From the NCBI GenBank assembly GCA_025201375.1, contig JAIWZP010000008.1, positions 806,001 to 870,000 on the forward strand: DNA of 64,000 nucleotides, given 5' to 3'. Source of the DNA: Gongronella butleri (taxonomy: Eukaryota; Mucoromycota; Mucoromycetes; Mucorales; Cunninghamellaceae). The notes under the pieces are model-generated. The model was not told the DNA's origin and ran no database searches. It saw only the letters and a list, made by a program, of their open reading frames with translations. This document shows positions 21,298 through 34,448 of this stretch, piece by piece. Position 1 is the first letter of the stretch; each line of letters begins with the position of its first letter. A program made the translations under genes and the position numbers.

Positions 21298-24200
21298 CAC
21301 AGAAAATAACCAAAAATAGCGATTAAACTGATATTCGATACTCTAGATATCGCATCCGCGTCGACGGCGAGCCCGTGCGATTGGAGGACACATTTGCGAT
21401 CCAGTGCGTGCGACCTGAAGGCTACCTTAATGTCGATCCCGTGCTTTCGCATTCCACCGTCTACGACAACGACTATTATGAGGTTTACTCGTACACGCGT
21501 ATCTCGTCCTGGACAATGTCGCTGCACTGCAATGCCCCGCGTAATGGCCAAGATCTCAAGCAAAAGTACATCCATTCTGCCCAGTACATCCGCTTTTACC
21601 ACAAGGAAATCGAGGGCTATCTCGAATCGGACGTCTTGAAAGCGTGAGTTCCTTTATTGACGCGTCGCGTCGTGTCGCGTCGGCTCACTTTTTTTTTTTC
21701 CAGGGACAAGCATGACGTGCGGCTTAAACGGCATGTTCTCAATCCATTGGATCCCAAAGAGAGTGACTCGCCGCTGGCTTTTTGGGAGGTATGGAGGATA
21801 CTATGACAAAAAAAAAATGCGAAAAAGATGGTCTGAATTTATTTTTTTGGGTAGATTGAATTAGTGGACCCATCCAAGGGGTCGTTGATATGCTGGAACA
21901 AGTCTGTGCGCATCCGTCACGCGGCATCACGTGCGTATTTGCACATTGATCCCAGCAATGTGAGCATCCATGTCGAATCGCAAAAAATCAGCTTTTCTCT
22001 TGGTCTTGTCAAGGAGCCAGCGTTCAATGACGCGAACGACGCGACTCTTTTCACGCTTGTGCCTGTGTCGGAGCACTCTGGGCGCGCCGTACCCTATGGC
22101 AGCTACATTCGCATTCAGCATATTGCGACACGCTGCTGGTTGCACGCGGCAACGCTCGTCAATGCTCACCCAACGGGAGCTCCCAACGGCATGGCGTCGT
22201 CACTTACGCCTGCCAGCGCCCTGTTGCAGCAACCAACCACGTACGACGTGCTATCATCTGCTTTTGGCCCACGCCTCGTCGCATCCTCGTCGAATCATCA
22301 TCCGTCTGCCTCGTTTTCGCCGTCGCATCATCGCTCTATTCAGTCCATGCGCTTCAGCACGGCCGACGCCCTTCAGGCTGGCGCCAATGCCGCCAATGCT
22401 GTTCATAGCGTCACCGCCACTCAGGATTTCTTTTACCACGATTGTTTCACCGTCACCGTTGCAAGCGCGCGCCTCACAAAGTGTTTCAATCTTGTCAATG
22501 AATACTTGCCTCGCCTCTACGATTTTATGAAACGACGTAGGCGCCCAGACATGACGAGCTCCTTTCCAATTCCCACCCATGAATTCGAAAACATCTCCAC
22601 GATCTTGGTAGGCTTTTTTTTTTATTTTTATTTTTTTACACAGTTCTCATCCTGCTTTTTTGTTTCTTTTTCTAGATCAATCTGATTCGCTTTTGCACAA
22701 AAAGTTCTGAAGACGATGTGACGCGCCGCTGTGGCCTCCCCATACCATGTAAAATGCGAAAAGAAAAGAAAAAATGCGAGAAAGATGCTAGAACTGACGT
22801 CTTCATTTTCTATCCATTATGCAATTTTGAAAAAAAAAAACAGATCACCAGTCGCTGCTGTGCGAAAACGGGGTGATTGAGGCGGTGATTCGCATGATCC
22901 AGATTCCATTCAGCATTGCCAAGCGGCGCAAGGTGCGACGTGCGATTTTGCGTGGCGATGACAAGGACGACGGCATGAAAATTGATGGCGAGCAGGTGGT
23001 TGCGCTGCATGCGTCGGACCCCGACCAAGAGTACCATCTCAAAGTGATTTTAACTCTTTGTTACAATCTTTTGCGTGTGTTTTTACTGCCTGTGTCCGAC
23101 TATGAGGAGCAAATCGATCACAAGCGGAACCAGGACTATGTTGCAGAAATTGCAGGCGATTCAGGCCTTCAATTGTTTCTTGATCACTTGGACGCGGGTA
23201 TTGGCGCGACGCCCATGCTGATCAATCTCGTCCAGGGCAATGAGAAAATGGTGCAAAAGTTGCTTGATGCGCGCCCTGATCTTCTTGATACGCTCGTCAC
23301 CTACACCACTCTTGCCTGCGACAGCGCCGCTCATCAGATGTATGCACATCACCAGAGTCAATTGCATCTTTTTGACGACGACGACGACGTCCACAATGAG
23401 CCCGAGGCCGACCCCGACGCATCTGTGCGCGGTGACACCAGCCCGCAGAACGCGCGACGCTACTCGTGCGAGATGGCAACGCCCAATCGCCTAGAACACC
23501 CTGAATTCGGCAAATGTCTTGATTTATTGGGCACTCTGTGCCAAACCGACTCTGCCAGCGGATCCGTCACCTTCTCGCATCGCGACTATGTGCTTGAGCA
23601 GCTGTTTGACCACGATGCCACGTCCAACAGCCCGCTCATCCAATGTCGTCTCATCCACGACACGGGTGCCGTCGAAATTTGCGTCCTCGCACACAACAGA
23701 TGGCTCGATCTCGACACACTCATGTGTGACGCGACGTCCGACATGGCAGGCTTCATGGCCACTCTTTTGCAATTGGTTTGTGCCCTCAGCCAGGGATCTA
23801 CAAATACAAAATCCCTCCAATTGCTGCGCGACAATTTTAGCAAGGACATTTGTCTGAAATCTCTAGGCTACGTCGGTCTCCCCAATCAGATACGCGCCCG
23901 CTTTTGTGATCTACTTCGAGGTAGGATAGGCAAAAATGGCCAATGGATGCTTTAGGATCTTCATTTTTCATCATTTTCTCTCTCTTTCTTGTTTCCAGTG
24001 CTCCATATCAAGAAAGCGTCGCACCATGAGGTGCTTCTTTCCGACTTTACGATGCAATACGACTTGCTCCAAGGATCCTCATTGTATCCACGTGGTGCTT
24101 CTGTTGATGGCTCACACCTGGATCTTTTTGAGCGGTTAAAACATTGGACTCTCATCTTTTTTGACGAGCACCGACACATTGTATGCCGATGGAACGATGC

Positions 24201-25002
24201 GATCATTCACGTGCTTGTTGATTCATATCTTTTTTTTCCTCCCCGTCTCCTTTAGTACCTTGAAGATCACGAAAGTATGGATTTGCTATCGTCTGTGATA
24301 CGCATGGTTGCAATGCAGCTCAAATTGGGGTATTTTGCCGAGCCGGAGGATGTCAAGCGATTGTTCCGTGCGATGGTGGACGTTTTGGACGGCCGCAGTG
24401 ATGCGCGCTCCGAGGCTCATTGGAATTACTTGCTGCACCAGGAAGGCACGAAGAATTGGTAAGCAAAAGTGGCCGGTAAATCGGGCGCCATCTCATGCTC
24501 ACTTTTTATACTGCTTAGGGTCGAGCGCTTTCTGCACACCGAGACCAATCAAGCCGTGATGAACATCAAAATCCAGATTTTGGAGATTTTTGACCTGATT
24601 TTCGATTTGCGCGTCCACGTCCGTATGAACAAGCTTGCTACAAAGTGGAAACAAATGGAGACGTAAGTATATCGCGTGTCTGCGCTTTAGTCGACACACA
24701 CATTAGTTTTTTTCGCCTGTTCACGCTTCAATTGAGGCGCGCACGCGTTTATTTTCGCCTTTTTTTCATGCTTTAATTGACGTGTGCACTCTTTTTTTTT
24801 TTTTTATCATTCCCAGCAATTTGAGCATGGATGCTTTTCTCTCATTGCGCGACATGCTGTCGTCCATTTTTTCAGAGACGGTGCTACGCCACCGTGAGAA
24901 CAGTTTAATGCCAATTCTCAAGGACATTCTCAAATACCAATATGCACCGCTCAAACAGGTTGCTGTGCGCGTCATGCATCGCATGTACCACGATTGTGAA
25001 GG

Positions 25003-25040
<38 letters not shown>

Positions 25041-28000
25041 ACAATGGGCCAAAATCATTAGCTCAATGCTTTTTTTTTTAATTTTTTGTGCAGATTTGTT
25101 CAACAAATCGACGCAGAGCCTGATTTTATACGAGCCTCAGCACGTGTTTGTGTACCATGGGATCAAGAAGCGTCTGGCACGTCTGCGGTCGCAATTGGTG
25201 TCGGAAAAGCTCGGTGCAGAGCATCTTCCGCTTGTGTCGCGCATTTTGCATGAATTCCTTGCATTGCTCAATGGCAAGACCATTGATTATGACGACCGCC
25301 TCGTGGTGTTGCAAGGCAACGACGAGAAGGTGCCAATGCCCGAGGAAGAGCGTGCCACCCATCGAAACATTTATACCAAGATCCTCATGAATCTAAATGT
25401 GCACCATGAGCTCATTCGCATCCTTGAATCTCTCGGCCAAGCCGCGCCTCAGCATCTTGCCGCAGGCATCCCCTTTATTGATGTCATTCGCCTCTGCCTT
25501 GATCTTCTTACAAAACTCGTGCATGATGATGAGAAAATGCAGGTAAAATCGCTCATTTTTTAACGCGCCAAGCATTTTTTAATATTTACGCGTCGTACCC
25601 CCCCCTTTTTTTTTAGGGCGCATTTATCATGGAACACTTGGATGCGCTCATTGATGCAAGCAGTCATGACAAAAGCTTGTCGTCCCTGTTGAATGTGATT
25701 TGTGGCAACAATCTGTACATCAGCCTACGCATGAACGAGCACTACATTGAGCGGATCCTGGAATTGTCCCGTGGCCAAGATGTCGACTACCTGCGTCTGC
25801 TGCAGAGCTTCATGAAGGTCAACGGCAAGCTGATAAAGCGCAATCAGGACACCATCATGCGCATTATCATGGACAATCGCCGGCTGTATGTGCCCTTTGC
25901 AAGCATTGACGACCTGCTAAAGACCGATCGACTTGACTATTGTCTTGAATTGATCGAATTGCTGTCCATTTGCGGTCATGGCGAGAATACCTATGGACAA
26001 TCCGTAAGAAAAAAAAAAAAGGAAGGAAAAATGAGGAAAATGAGAAAATAAGAAAAAAAGAATGAATGCAAGCATTTTTCATTTTTCATTTTTTTTTGTT
26101 GCTTTTTCTCACTCATTTTCTCGTTTTTGTCCAGTTTGCGCGCACAGTGTTCTCGATGGACGAGGTGACACTACTTGTGCAAGGGGCCAAGACGCCTTTG
26201 CCCGTGAAAACCAAAGTTTTGCGGTTTTTGACGTCGATTTACCTGGACATTGGTGACATGGGCACGTCGAGCATGGAGATGAATGCGGTGATTCGCAATT
26301 TGATGGCGTACTTTTTGCAGCAGCTGCTGGATGCCGTTGCACGCGATTTGAACGACGGCCACTATGCCATGCTGTCGTCGTACCTGCACAATGGCGTGAT
26401 GGTCGTGCTGCGCTCCGTGTTTGAGTATCATGTCAAGCAAGAATCCGTTTGGGATGTGCAATTGTACGAGCTATGCAGCGACCTGGCCGACGCCTGTATC
26501 GCATTGCTGCCTGACCTGTCCGAGCGCGTCGTCACAAATCCCAATTTGCTTGCTTGTCTCGACAGCATGATCAATGTCGCAGGCTTCCACGGCTCATCCG
26601 ACCCTGCCACCATCCGCCAGCAATTGCAAATCCTCGCCACGCGCGCCACAGACCACGGAAAAACAAATGTTCACCGCCACGCCCTCGGATCCGTCAACAC
26701 AAAGTTCCACGGATTTATTCGCACACTCAAAGCTCACCGCAGTATCCTCGAATTGCAAGAAGAGGAATTCAAGCAGCTCGGTACGCAAAAAAAAAAAAAA
26801 AGAGAAAAGCGAAAGTGATGAAATAAGACGAATTGTACCCTTGACAATCTTTTTTTTTTCTTTTTATTTTTTGACAGGCTCACACTACAATCTGTCGGAC
26901 GTCGAGTCGGCGAATGATGTCCGGTCGCTGATCGACTTTTTATCGATGATGACGCACAGCAAGGAGGGCAGCGACGAGAAAAATGAGTATTATCAAGTGG
27001 CGACCATGCGACTGTTGCAAGAAATTCCTGAACGATACATCCGACAGCAGCAGCAGCAGCAGTTGCAACAACAACAGGAAAACCAGCAGCATTTTGATAT
27101 GGAAACATTGGAAAAAAACAAGGTCAATGCGCAAAACACGCTCAATCGCCTTGGATGCACGCTTGTCACGCAAAATCTGCTCTCTTCACCGCGACGCTCT
27201 GTGTTCAAAGCTGCACTGACGCTGCTGATTGCGTTGCTGGACGGCGGCAACAAAAACGTGCAGGATCAGCTCGAGGAGTATTTTTACAGCATTCGCGAGG
27301 AACGCTTTTTTTATTCGTTCCACCGGCGGCTCCAGACGGACATCGCATCGCTCAAAGAGGCGCAGCAGCACATCACGCGCATGGCGGCTAAATTACATCG
27401 GCAGCAGATGCTTTTGATGCCCAGCAATCAGCAAAATCAACAATTCCATGCCATTGCTGCGAACCAGCCCGCCAAGCACTCGACACTGCACACTCAATTG
27501 CATCAGCAACATCAACTCCATCATCTAAATCGGCTCGCGCCGCTACAGCGCAGTAGCCACTCGCTGATTATGCCTCTTGTGTACCAACAACAACCATTGG
27601 ACCAGCTGCAAGCCGTCAATGGTTCATCAAGACCCCTGCTGGACGACACAAAGCGTTTAGGACACGGCAATACACCGAAACAGGCCGCCAAGGCGCCGAA
27701 AATCTCGCTAGCCAGCCTCATGTCCAGCGAAATTTCGGATTTGGGAACGTCTGCCGACGAATTCGACACAATGAAGAACGCAATGCGCGCCGTGCAGCTC
27801 ATGGTTGAGGGTCACAATATCCGCCTTCAGACCTATCTTGCCAAGCAACCCGACAATATAAAAAGTTTCAACATTGTCCAAGACGTCGTCGATTACCTCC
27901 ACGCCATCGCTCCACTCTGCAACGTGCAAAACATCCGCCTTATTATCCAGGTGCTTGACACCATCACTGAGCTTGCGCAAGGCTGCCCTGAGAATCAGGT

Positions 28001-30586
28001 ACGAGTTCATTTTTTTTTGTCCTTGTTTGCACGAAACTTACAAACCCTTGATTTTTTTTTTTGTCTAGTTGACCATATACAATGGCAAAATTGTGCACCC
28101 GGTCAATGCTATTCTAGCCGAGACGTACGATAATTGCCCTCGCATCCTAATCCAAGAGCTCAAGGTAAGTGTGAAGCGAAAAAAAAAAAAAGAAATTTAT
28201 TTATTTTTTTCATGTTACAGAGCAAAGTGGTGATCTGTTTGCTCAGTCTGCTGGAAGGCGGCATTGAGAACAGCGAAACCATCTTCCGCGAGATGGCCGG
28301 GTCGCTTGACTTGGCGACGGTCGTGCAGAACATGGACACGATCTATGCATCAAATCGACAATTTGTCGATTCGCCGCATGCCTATGCCAAAATGGAGGGC
28401 GGGTTCCTCTACTGCATGCTTATCATGACGCTGTTCCCTGCATTGGATGCCACGCAGCGTGCACTACTTGATGGAAATGGTGCATTTCAATATTTCCAGA
28501 GCAACACGGGCAAAATCGAGGTCATTATGGAATACGGCCAGGAGAAACAGCTCTCGCGTGTGCTCTTCCCCATACCCGACATTTGCAAATACTTTAGAGA
28601 AGAAACAAAGGAACGCTTCCTCTGGAACGTCAAGCGGTAAGCCAGATTTTTCTTAATTTTTAAACAAATGACACGCCAATTTCGAATCTTGGCGCGTACA
28701 ACATATCATACTGACGAGTTGCTTGCTCTTTTTCTTCTCTTTAAAGTGACTCTCCATCAGCCAAGATTGAAGATTTTGTGGAGCAATCCAGCATTATGAT
28801 CTACGAGTAAGCTATTATGATACATAGATTGAGGCGGAATTGTTGTGTTGATCACTTTGGCAGGATTGAAAACCAGGCTCGCGTCACGTACAATGAGCAC
28901 CTGTCGATTTTGACGCGGTACAGCTCGTTGTGGTGGAAGGTATCGCTTGTCGTCACCATCTTGCTAAACATGTTGATGCTCAATTGCTCGACTATCCTGC
29001 ATCGCAATGGCGAGGCATGTCCCACCATGAATTCGGTGACGCGCATCTTTTTTGGGCTAGTGCATCTCGCTCTGTGGCACCTGTCGACCGCTGAATTCTA
29101 TTTTATCCAGTTGCCCGTTCTTGTCAAACGCCGCCTTGGATCAAAATTGTCTCTCAAACACACTACTGTAGTGCCTGAGGAATCGCCCTCGGTCCTCGCC
29201 AGCTTCTTCTCCGAGGAGGTACAGCTTGCGCAGTTTTTTGCTCGTTCTCGTCTTTTTTTTTTTGACTAATCTTTTTTTTTCATTTTACCTTTTTAAATTC
29301 TTTAGCACCTGCAAGGCTCGTTCCTTTTGGCAAGCGTGATGGAGCCACAGTTCGTGTACCACGTGGGCATGGTGCTGCTGTCTTACCTGGGTCTTTGGAA
29401 TCCTATGTTTTACGCGGTGCATTTGCTTGATTTTGTCTTTCGTGACCGCATCCTGCAAGGGGTCATTGCGAGTATCACTTTGAATGGCAGCTCAATCTCT
29501 CACACAGCAAGTTCACGCACCTGGCGTTCCAATGGCGCATCTCACTCATCTCAATTCTCATTTTAGGCGCTCCTCGCGATTGTTGTCATCTACATGCATA
29601 GTGTCATGGCGTACAAGTACTTCCACGGTGACTTTGACATTTCCAAAGGCCTGTATTGTCGTTCCTTGTCTGAGTGCTTCGTTAACGTGCTGACTCACGG
29701 GTAAAAAAAAAAAAAAAAAAAAAAGGAGAGAAAGAGAGCGAAAAAAAAAGCGTGCCGAGTCAATTGACCGCGTTTTCCCCGCACATGCCCCCTTTTTTAT
29801 ACGGGCTTTTGATTTTTATAGTCTCCGCGGCGGCATTGGTGACGTATTTACAGAGGCGGACACGCACGACGACATTAGTCGTGGATGGCGCATTGGCTTT
29901 GAAATGTCATTTTATCTGGTGGTTGTGGTCTTTTTGCTCAATGCCATTTTTGGTATCATCTTTGACACGTTTGGTCATCTTCGTGACGAGCGCTCGGCCG
30001 TGCAGCAAGATATGAAAAATTGTAAGTGGGCACACCCCTGAGCCATTTGCTGGGTGGAAAGATTCGAAACTCACCCGGCCATTCTCTTTTTTTTTTTTTC
30101 TTGGCCAGCGTGTTTCATCTGTAGCATACCTGCGGTGGAATTTCAACGGCATGCCAAGCGTGGCTTTGATGACCATGTCAAGAATGATCATAATATATGG
30201 TAAGGCGCCATTGGATGATGTTTGAGTGATTTTTGGGTGATTTTCGACCGACACTGACCCTTTTTTTTTCTGGACCTAGGCAATATCTGTTCTTTTTGGT
30301 GCATCTAAAGTACAAGGACAAGACAGAGTACACTGGGCCAGAGTCATATGTGGCTAGCTGCCTGAAAGATGCGAATTATAGCTTTTTCCCAATCAATCGT
30401 GCGCTTTGTCTCAGTCAGAACGAAAGCAATGACTCAGAAAGGCTCGAGAAGCTCGAAGAAATGACGCAGGCCATCCTCACAAGATTGGCAAAGCTGGAAG
30501 ACAATGTGATCAAGCTTTCGGACGTGCCATCGCGTTCTCGATCGAATAGCATCTTACTCTCGCCACTGTCCCCGCTTTCCGTGTAG
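20749..30586 (+). CDS. ITPR: Inositol 1,4,5-trisphosphate receptor-type Ca2+ channel
   Basis: A 23-exon model (first exon 20749-21248, last 30280-30586) keeps phase throughout and yields 2653 aa, the size of animal IP3 receptors. Order: N-terminal beta-trefoil and MIR region (~1-460; VVYGQVIQLYNAHFNKYLAI, SYIRIQHIATRCWLHA), helical RIH solenoid, poly-Gln insert (~1712), RIH-associated domain (~1960-2034) and six-helix channel (~2225-2520). The pore segment LRGGIGDVF matches the family GGGVGD filter and is followed by NAIFGIIFDTFGHLRDE. A CFIC...H...H zinc-finger linker, KDKTEYTGPESYV and a short coiled coil end the protein. It would release Ca2+ from the ER or vacuole. Intron 19 is GC-AG (29507). 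Basic residues that bind IP3 in animals are not obviously all kept (around 23490), so the ligand is uncertain. Confidence 0.94.
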
Positions 30587-30883
30587 ATTTTTTGTTTTTA
30601 ACTCGCATCTTATGTAGAATTAAACACGGGGTCAAGTAGCCCCTGAACACTTACACCACGACGTGGCAATCCCTCTTTTTTCTTTTATCGTTTTATTTTT
30701 TTACCCCCACAGCCCCCTGGCCACCCCCACCCCCCATTTTTTTTTTTTTTTTTTTTTTTGTGGAGACCCATCCATCCCCACCTCCCCCCTGGAATGTGTT
30801 GTCAGTGGCCTATACATAGGCTAGCACGCGCAATTGACCCATCTTTGTTCGTTGTATCTTTTTTTTTTGTTTTTGCTTTCGCC

Positions 30884-33583
30884 ATGGAAAATTTGAAGCG
30901 AAGATATCATTACAACATCCCGTCTGTGAATAATCCGCAGCACCACCAGCATATATCCATCGACGAAGATGCATATGAGGATGTACGCAAGAAGCAAAAG
31001 CACAGAAAGTTGTCGTACCTTGTAAATGCCATTGCTAATGCTAAATTTATTACGCATTTACTCAGGTTTCTTTTTCCCCACAGGCAACACGATTTGTCAG
31101 TACCTACAATCGCTTCTTTTGGCCTGTAGTCTTCACCATTTTGTCGATGATCACTCGATATTATGACTTGGCACGGAATAATCACGTCGTGTGGGACGAG
31201 GCACACTTTGGAAAGGTACGACAGATGGAAAAAAAAAAAAAAAGAAGTCGCCAGCACACGCAATCTCTCGCATCACGAGCGATCTCACGCGGCATTTTTT
31301 TTTTTTTTTTTGCATTTTTCTAGTTTGGTGCTTATTACATTACGCGCCAATACTTTACCGACGTGCATCCCCCGCTTGGAAAGATGCTTGTTGCCGCCGG
31401 CGAGTGGCTAACGGGCTTTGACGGCGCGTTCAAGTTCGATTCGGGCAAGGAGTACCCGCCCGAGGTTGATTTCAAGCATATGCGCATGATCAATACAACA
31501 TTTGGCGTGATGCTCGTGCCGTTGGCGTTTATGACGGCTCGCAACTTCAATTTTTCCAAGCCAGCGTGCCTTTTGACAGCAGTCCTTGTACTCTGCGAAA
31601 ATGCAACCATCACCATCAGCCGCTTTATCCTTCTTGACGCAATTCTGCTCTTTTTCACTGCTCTCTCGTTTTACGCGCTCTCGGGTTTCCACCGCCACCA
31701 ATGCCACCCATTCACGCCAGCATGGTGGGGCTGGCTCAGCTTTACAGGGTTGGCTCTTGGCTGTGTCTTGAGGTAAAAAACCAAGGACAAAAAAATAACG
31801 ACTCAATTGGCACATTTTACTTTTTTCGCCAGTGTCAAATGGGTTGGCCTTTTTGCTGTGGCCACCGTCGGTGTTTACACGCTGCAAGATCTCTGGGAAA
31901 AGTACGATGCCAAGGATATGTCGCGCGGGACGTACATGACGCATTGGGCAGCACGTGCCTTGTGCCTGATTCTTATCCCGTCCATGGTCTATATGGCCGC
32001 CTTCAAGGTCCATTTCACCATTCTGAATCACGAAGGGCCGGATTCAAAGAACATGGACACGGAATTTCAAGCACACCTGATTGGTAATAAGCGTAGCAAT
32101 ACACCTCGAGGTACAAAATGCTGCAAAAAATTCCTCAAAGTGAAGATTTTGACGCCAATTCGCTTTTTTTTTTATGAATTGCAGATGTGGCCTTTTTGTC
32201 TTCTATTACACTCAAGAACGTGAATATGCCCAAGATTTACCTGCACTCTCACCACGACAAGTATGAGACGGGCTCCAAGCAACAGCAAGTGACCGGATAT
32301 CCGCACGCGGATAGCAACAACATGTGGAACATTTTGAAGCCGCATGGTCAAAGCAATTACAAAACGGTGGCGGAATTCATCAAGGATAAGATGACGGTGC
32401 GTCTGAACCACAATCTCAGCAATAGAAATTTGCACAGCCACGATGCGCCAGCACCCGTCTCATTCACAGGTTCCAAGGTGTGTCACCACTGCAAGGAAGT
32501 CAGCGGATACGGCAACCAAACATCCGGCGATATTTACGATCACTGGCGTATCCACATCGTAAACCAAATTTCAACACGCAACGAATCGCAGCTAGACGAT
32601 GACCAGCGTCTCCACGTCTTTTCAACCCAATTTGCCCTCGAAAATGTCGAGGTCGGCTGCTATCTCATGCTCACCGGCGAACAGTTACCAAAATGGGGCT
32701 TCCACCAGCACGAAATCGCTTGCGCAAAGGACCACAAAATCACCGACCCCGCCGTCCTTTGGACCATTGAAATGCACAAAAGCGAACTAGGTAAGCGCGT
32801 GCCTTTTTTTTTTTGCATGAATCGGAGTCCAAAGTCGTCGCTTTAACGCATGATTTTCTATTACAGTGGCGCCGGCCCCCGATGGCACGTACAACTCGCA
32901 CTTTTTCAGAGACTTTTGGTATTTGAACAAGCTGATGTGGCGCACCAACAATGCTCTTGTACCCAACCCCGAAAAGTTTGATCTGCTCTCTTCCAAGCCA
33001 GAAGATTGGCCATTCCAGAGCAAGCTATTGCGCCTTTGCGGCTGGGACGCCAAGTCTGTAAAGTTCATGTTGCTTGGAAACCCGTTTATCTGGCAAACAG
33101 GTACCTTGTCCGTCATTGCCTTTGTCATTGCTACTATCGTCTACGCTATTCGCGACCGACGACACACATTCAACCAATCGCTGGGTAAAAAAAAAAAAAA
33201 AAAAAAGGAAAAAATCAAAATAAGCTGATATTATTGTCTGATATTAATTAGACCATTGGAATGCACGTTTCCCCGTCGGCCGCATGATCTTCTCGGGCTA
33301 CATATTGCACTATTTCCCCTTTTACCTCATGAGCCGCGTCATGTACATGCATCATTACTTCCCGTCTCTCTATTTCAGCATGTTCATGTATCCATTCATG
33401 CTTGACCACGCGCTTTTCCTGACACCACTGAGGCGCAGACGCGCAATCTTTGGTATTGTCACCGCCATTGTTGTACTAGGCTATATTTACTTCGCTCCTT
33501 TTACCTATGGCGCTGTTGGAGACGTGAAAGAATACGCCGGGCGCAATTGGCGCGATGCCTGGAAGATCACGCGCGAATTTTGA
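30884..33583 (+). CDS. Dolichyl-phosphate-mannose protein O-mannosyltransferase (PMT)
   Basis: Exons are 30884-30982, 31084-31215, 31324-31772, 31833-32110, 32185-32790, 32867-33184 and 33252-33583, giving 737 aa. The enzyme transfers mannose from dolichol-P-mannose to Ser/Thr of secretory proteins in the ER. Visible features: a first luminal loop with [20 protein letters not shown] (the catalytic Asp-Glu pair) and DVHPPLGKM, multiple membrane segments, three MIR repeats in the luminal loop ([38 protein letters not shown]) and a C-terminal membrane block with [11 protein letters not shown]. The N-terminus (~33 residues, own exon) is cytosolic and His-rich. Which of the PMT1, PMT2 or PMT4 subfamilies it belongs to I cannot settle by eye. 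The Ser/Thr-rich protein at 50619 is a plausible type of substrate. Confidence 0.94.
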
Positions 33584-33894
33584 ATTGTCATTCTAGAAAC
33601 ATTGAACCCAATTACAGCTGCAACCAATAAAATCATACAAATTAAAATAGGTACTGTAATTACATCCAAGGCCTACAGATCAGGCGCAAAAATTGTAAAA
33701 TGTTTATTTTAGGCGATATCATCGCCCAATACCGATGTTACAGTATAGCATACTTGTAACATACCTTTAGATGGCGACCAATGCTATTATGCATGGTACT
33801 TGCTTTTACAGTAATGCAGCCATTTGAATAAAAAATGCCCGAAATATAATACAAAAAAACTGCAAAGCCATTGTTATGATAACGCTTTTTCGAG
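33584..33894. other. Intergenic downstream of PMT
   Basis: AT-rich 3' flank with several TACAGTA-type words (33650 onward) marking the start of the repeat island. No gene seen. Confidence 0.5.
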
Positions 33895-34040
33895 TCCAAA
33901 AAAATCGGGCGGGCCGTCTTAAGCACTGGACTTTACTGTAGTTTACAGTATGCCGTGACGCGCGTTTCATCGACGGCCGAGCAGGGTGTATAAAAACTTC
34001 TGGAAGCACAGCAGAAGCACAGCAGGCCGGCAAAGTCTGA
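33895..34040 (+). repeat. Terminal module of the dispersed repeat (copy 2)
   Basis: Matches 4909-5070 in the same order (AAAAAATCGGGCGGGCC, CTTTACTGTA, TGCCGTGACGCG, TTCTGGAAGCACAGC, GCCGGCAAAGTCT), with a short local duplication of AGCACAGC. Here it lies before, not after, the next repeat body, as if it were the end of a neighbouring truncated copy. Confidence 0.65.
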
Positions 34041-34041
34041 T

Positions 34042-34076
34042 TCCAAGTTTTTTCAGAGATCGGATTGCTCAGTCTT
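34042..34076 (+). repeat. Satellite header fragment
   Basis: A ~35 bp match to the unit header of the 18874-20345 satellite (CCAAGTTTTTTC, then GATCGGATTGCTCAGTC). A single isolated piece. Confidence 0.6.
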
Positions 34077-34448
34077 GAGATTGCGTTATTATTGGCTTTT
34101 GGCTACAGTACGATAACTACTGTACAGTATTACTTGATTAAGCAGGGTTTTTAATGTTTCACATTTTCAAAGAAATACTGTAGTCGGACTACTTGAAGAA
34201 GAAGAAGAATGTACTACTGTAAAAGTCGACATCAACAAACTGCATGCTTGACAACAAATTACTCATGTGATAGCACCAACCGCTTCGTCCTCCCAAAAAT
34301 AAATACAGTATACGTGCGGTACTGTATTCAGCGATCATCCTCAACAAATCAATTTTGGGGCTACTTTTACAAAAAATCGCCTATTTTAAAACAACTGAAA
34401 AAAATCCAGCGAATCAAAAATTTTGCCAAAATCAGATGATAAGATCTT
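34077..34448. other. AT-rich spacer in repeat island
   Basis: No gene. Contains several TACAGTA/TACTGTA words (34104-34130, 34180, 34305) and a GAAGAAGAAGAAG tract. Confidence 0.5.
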
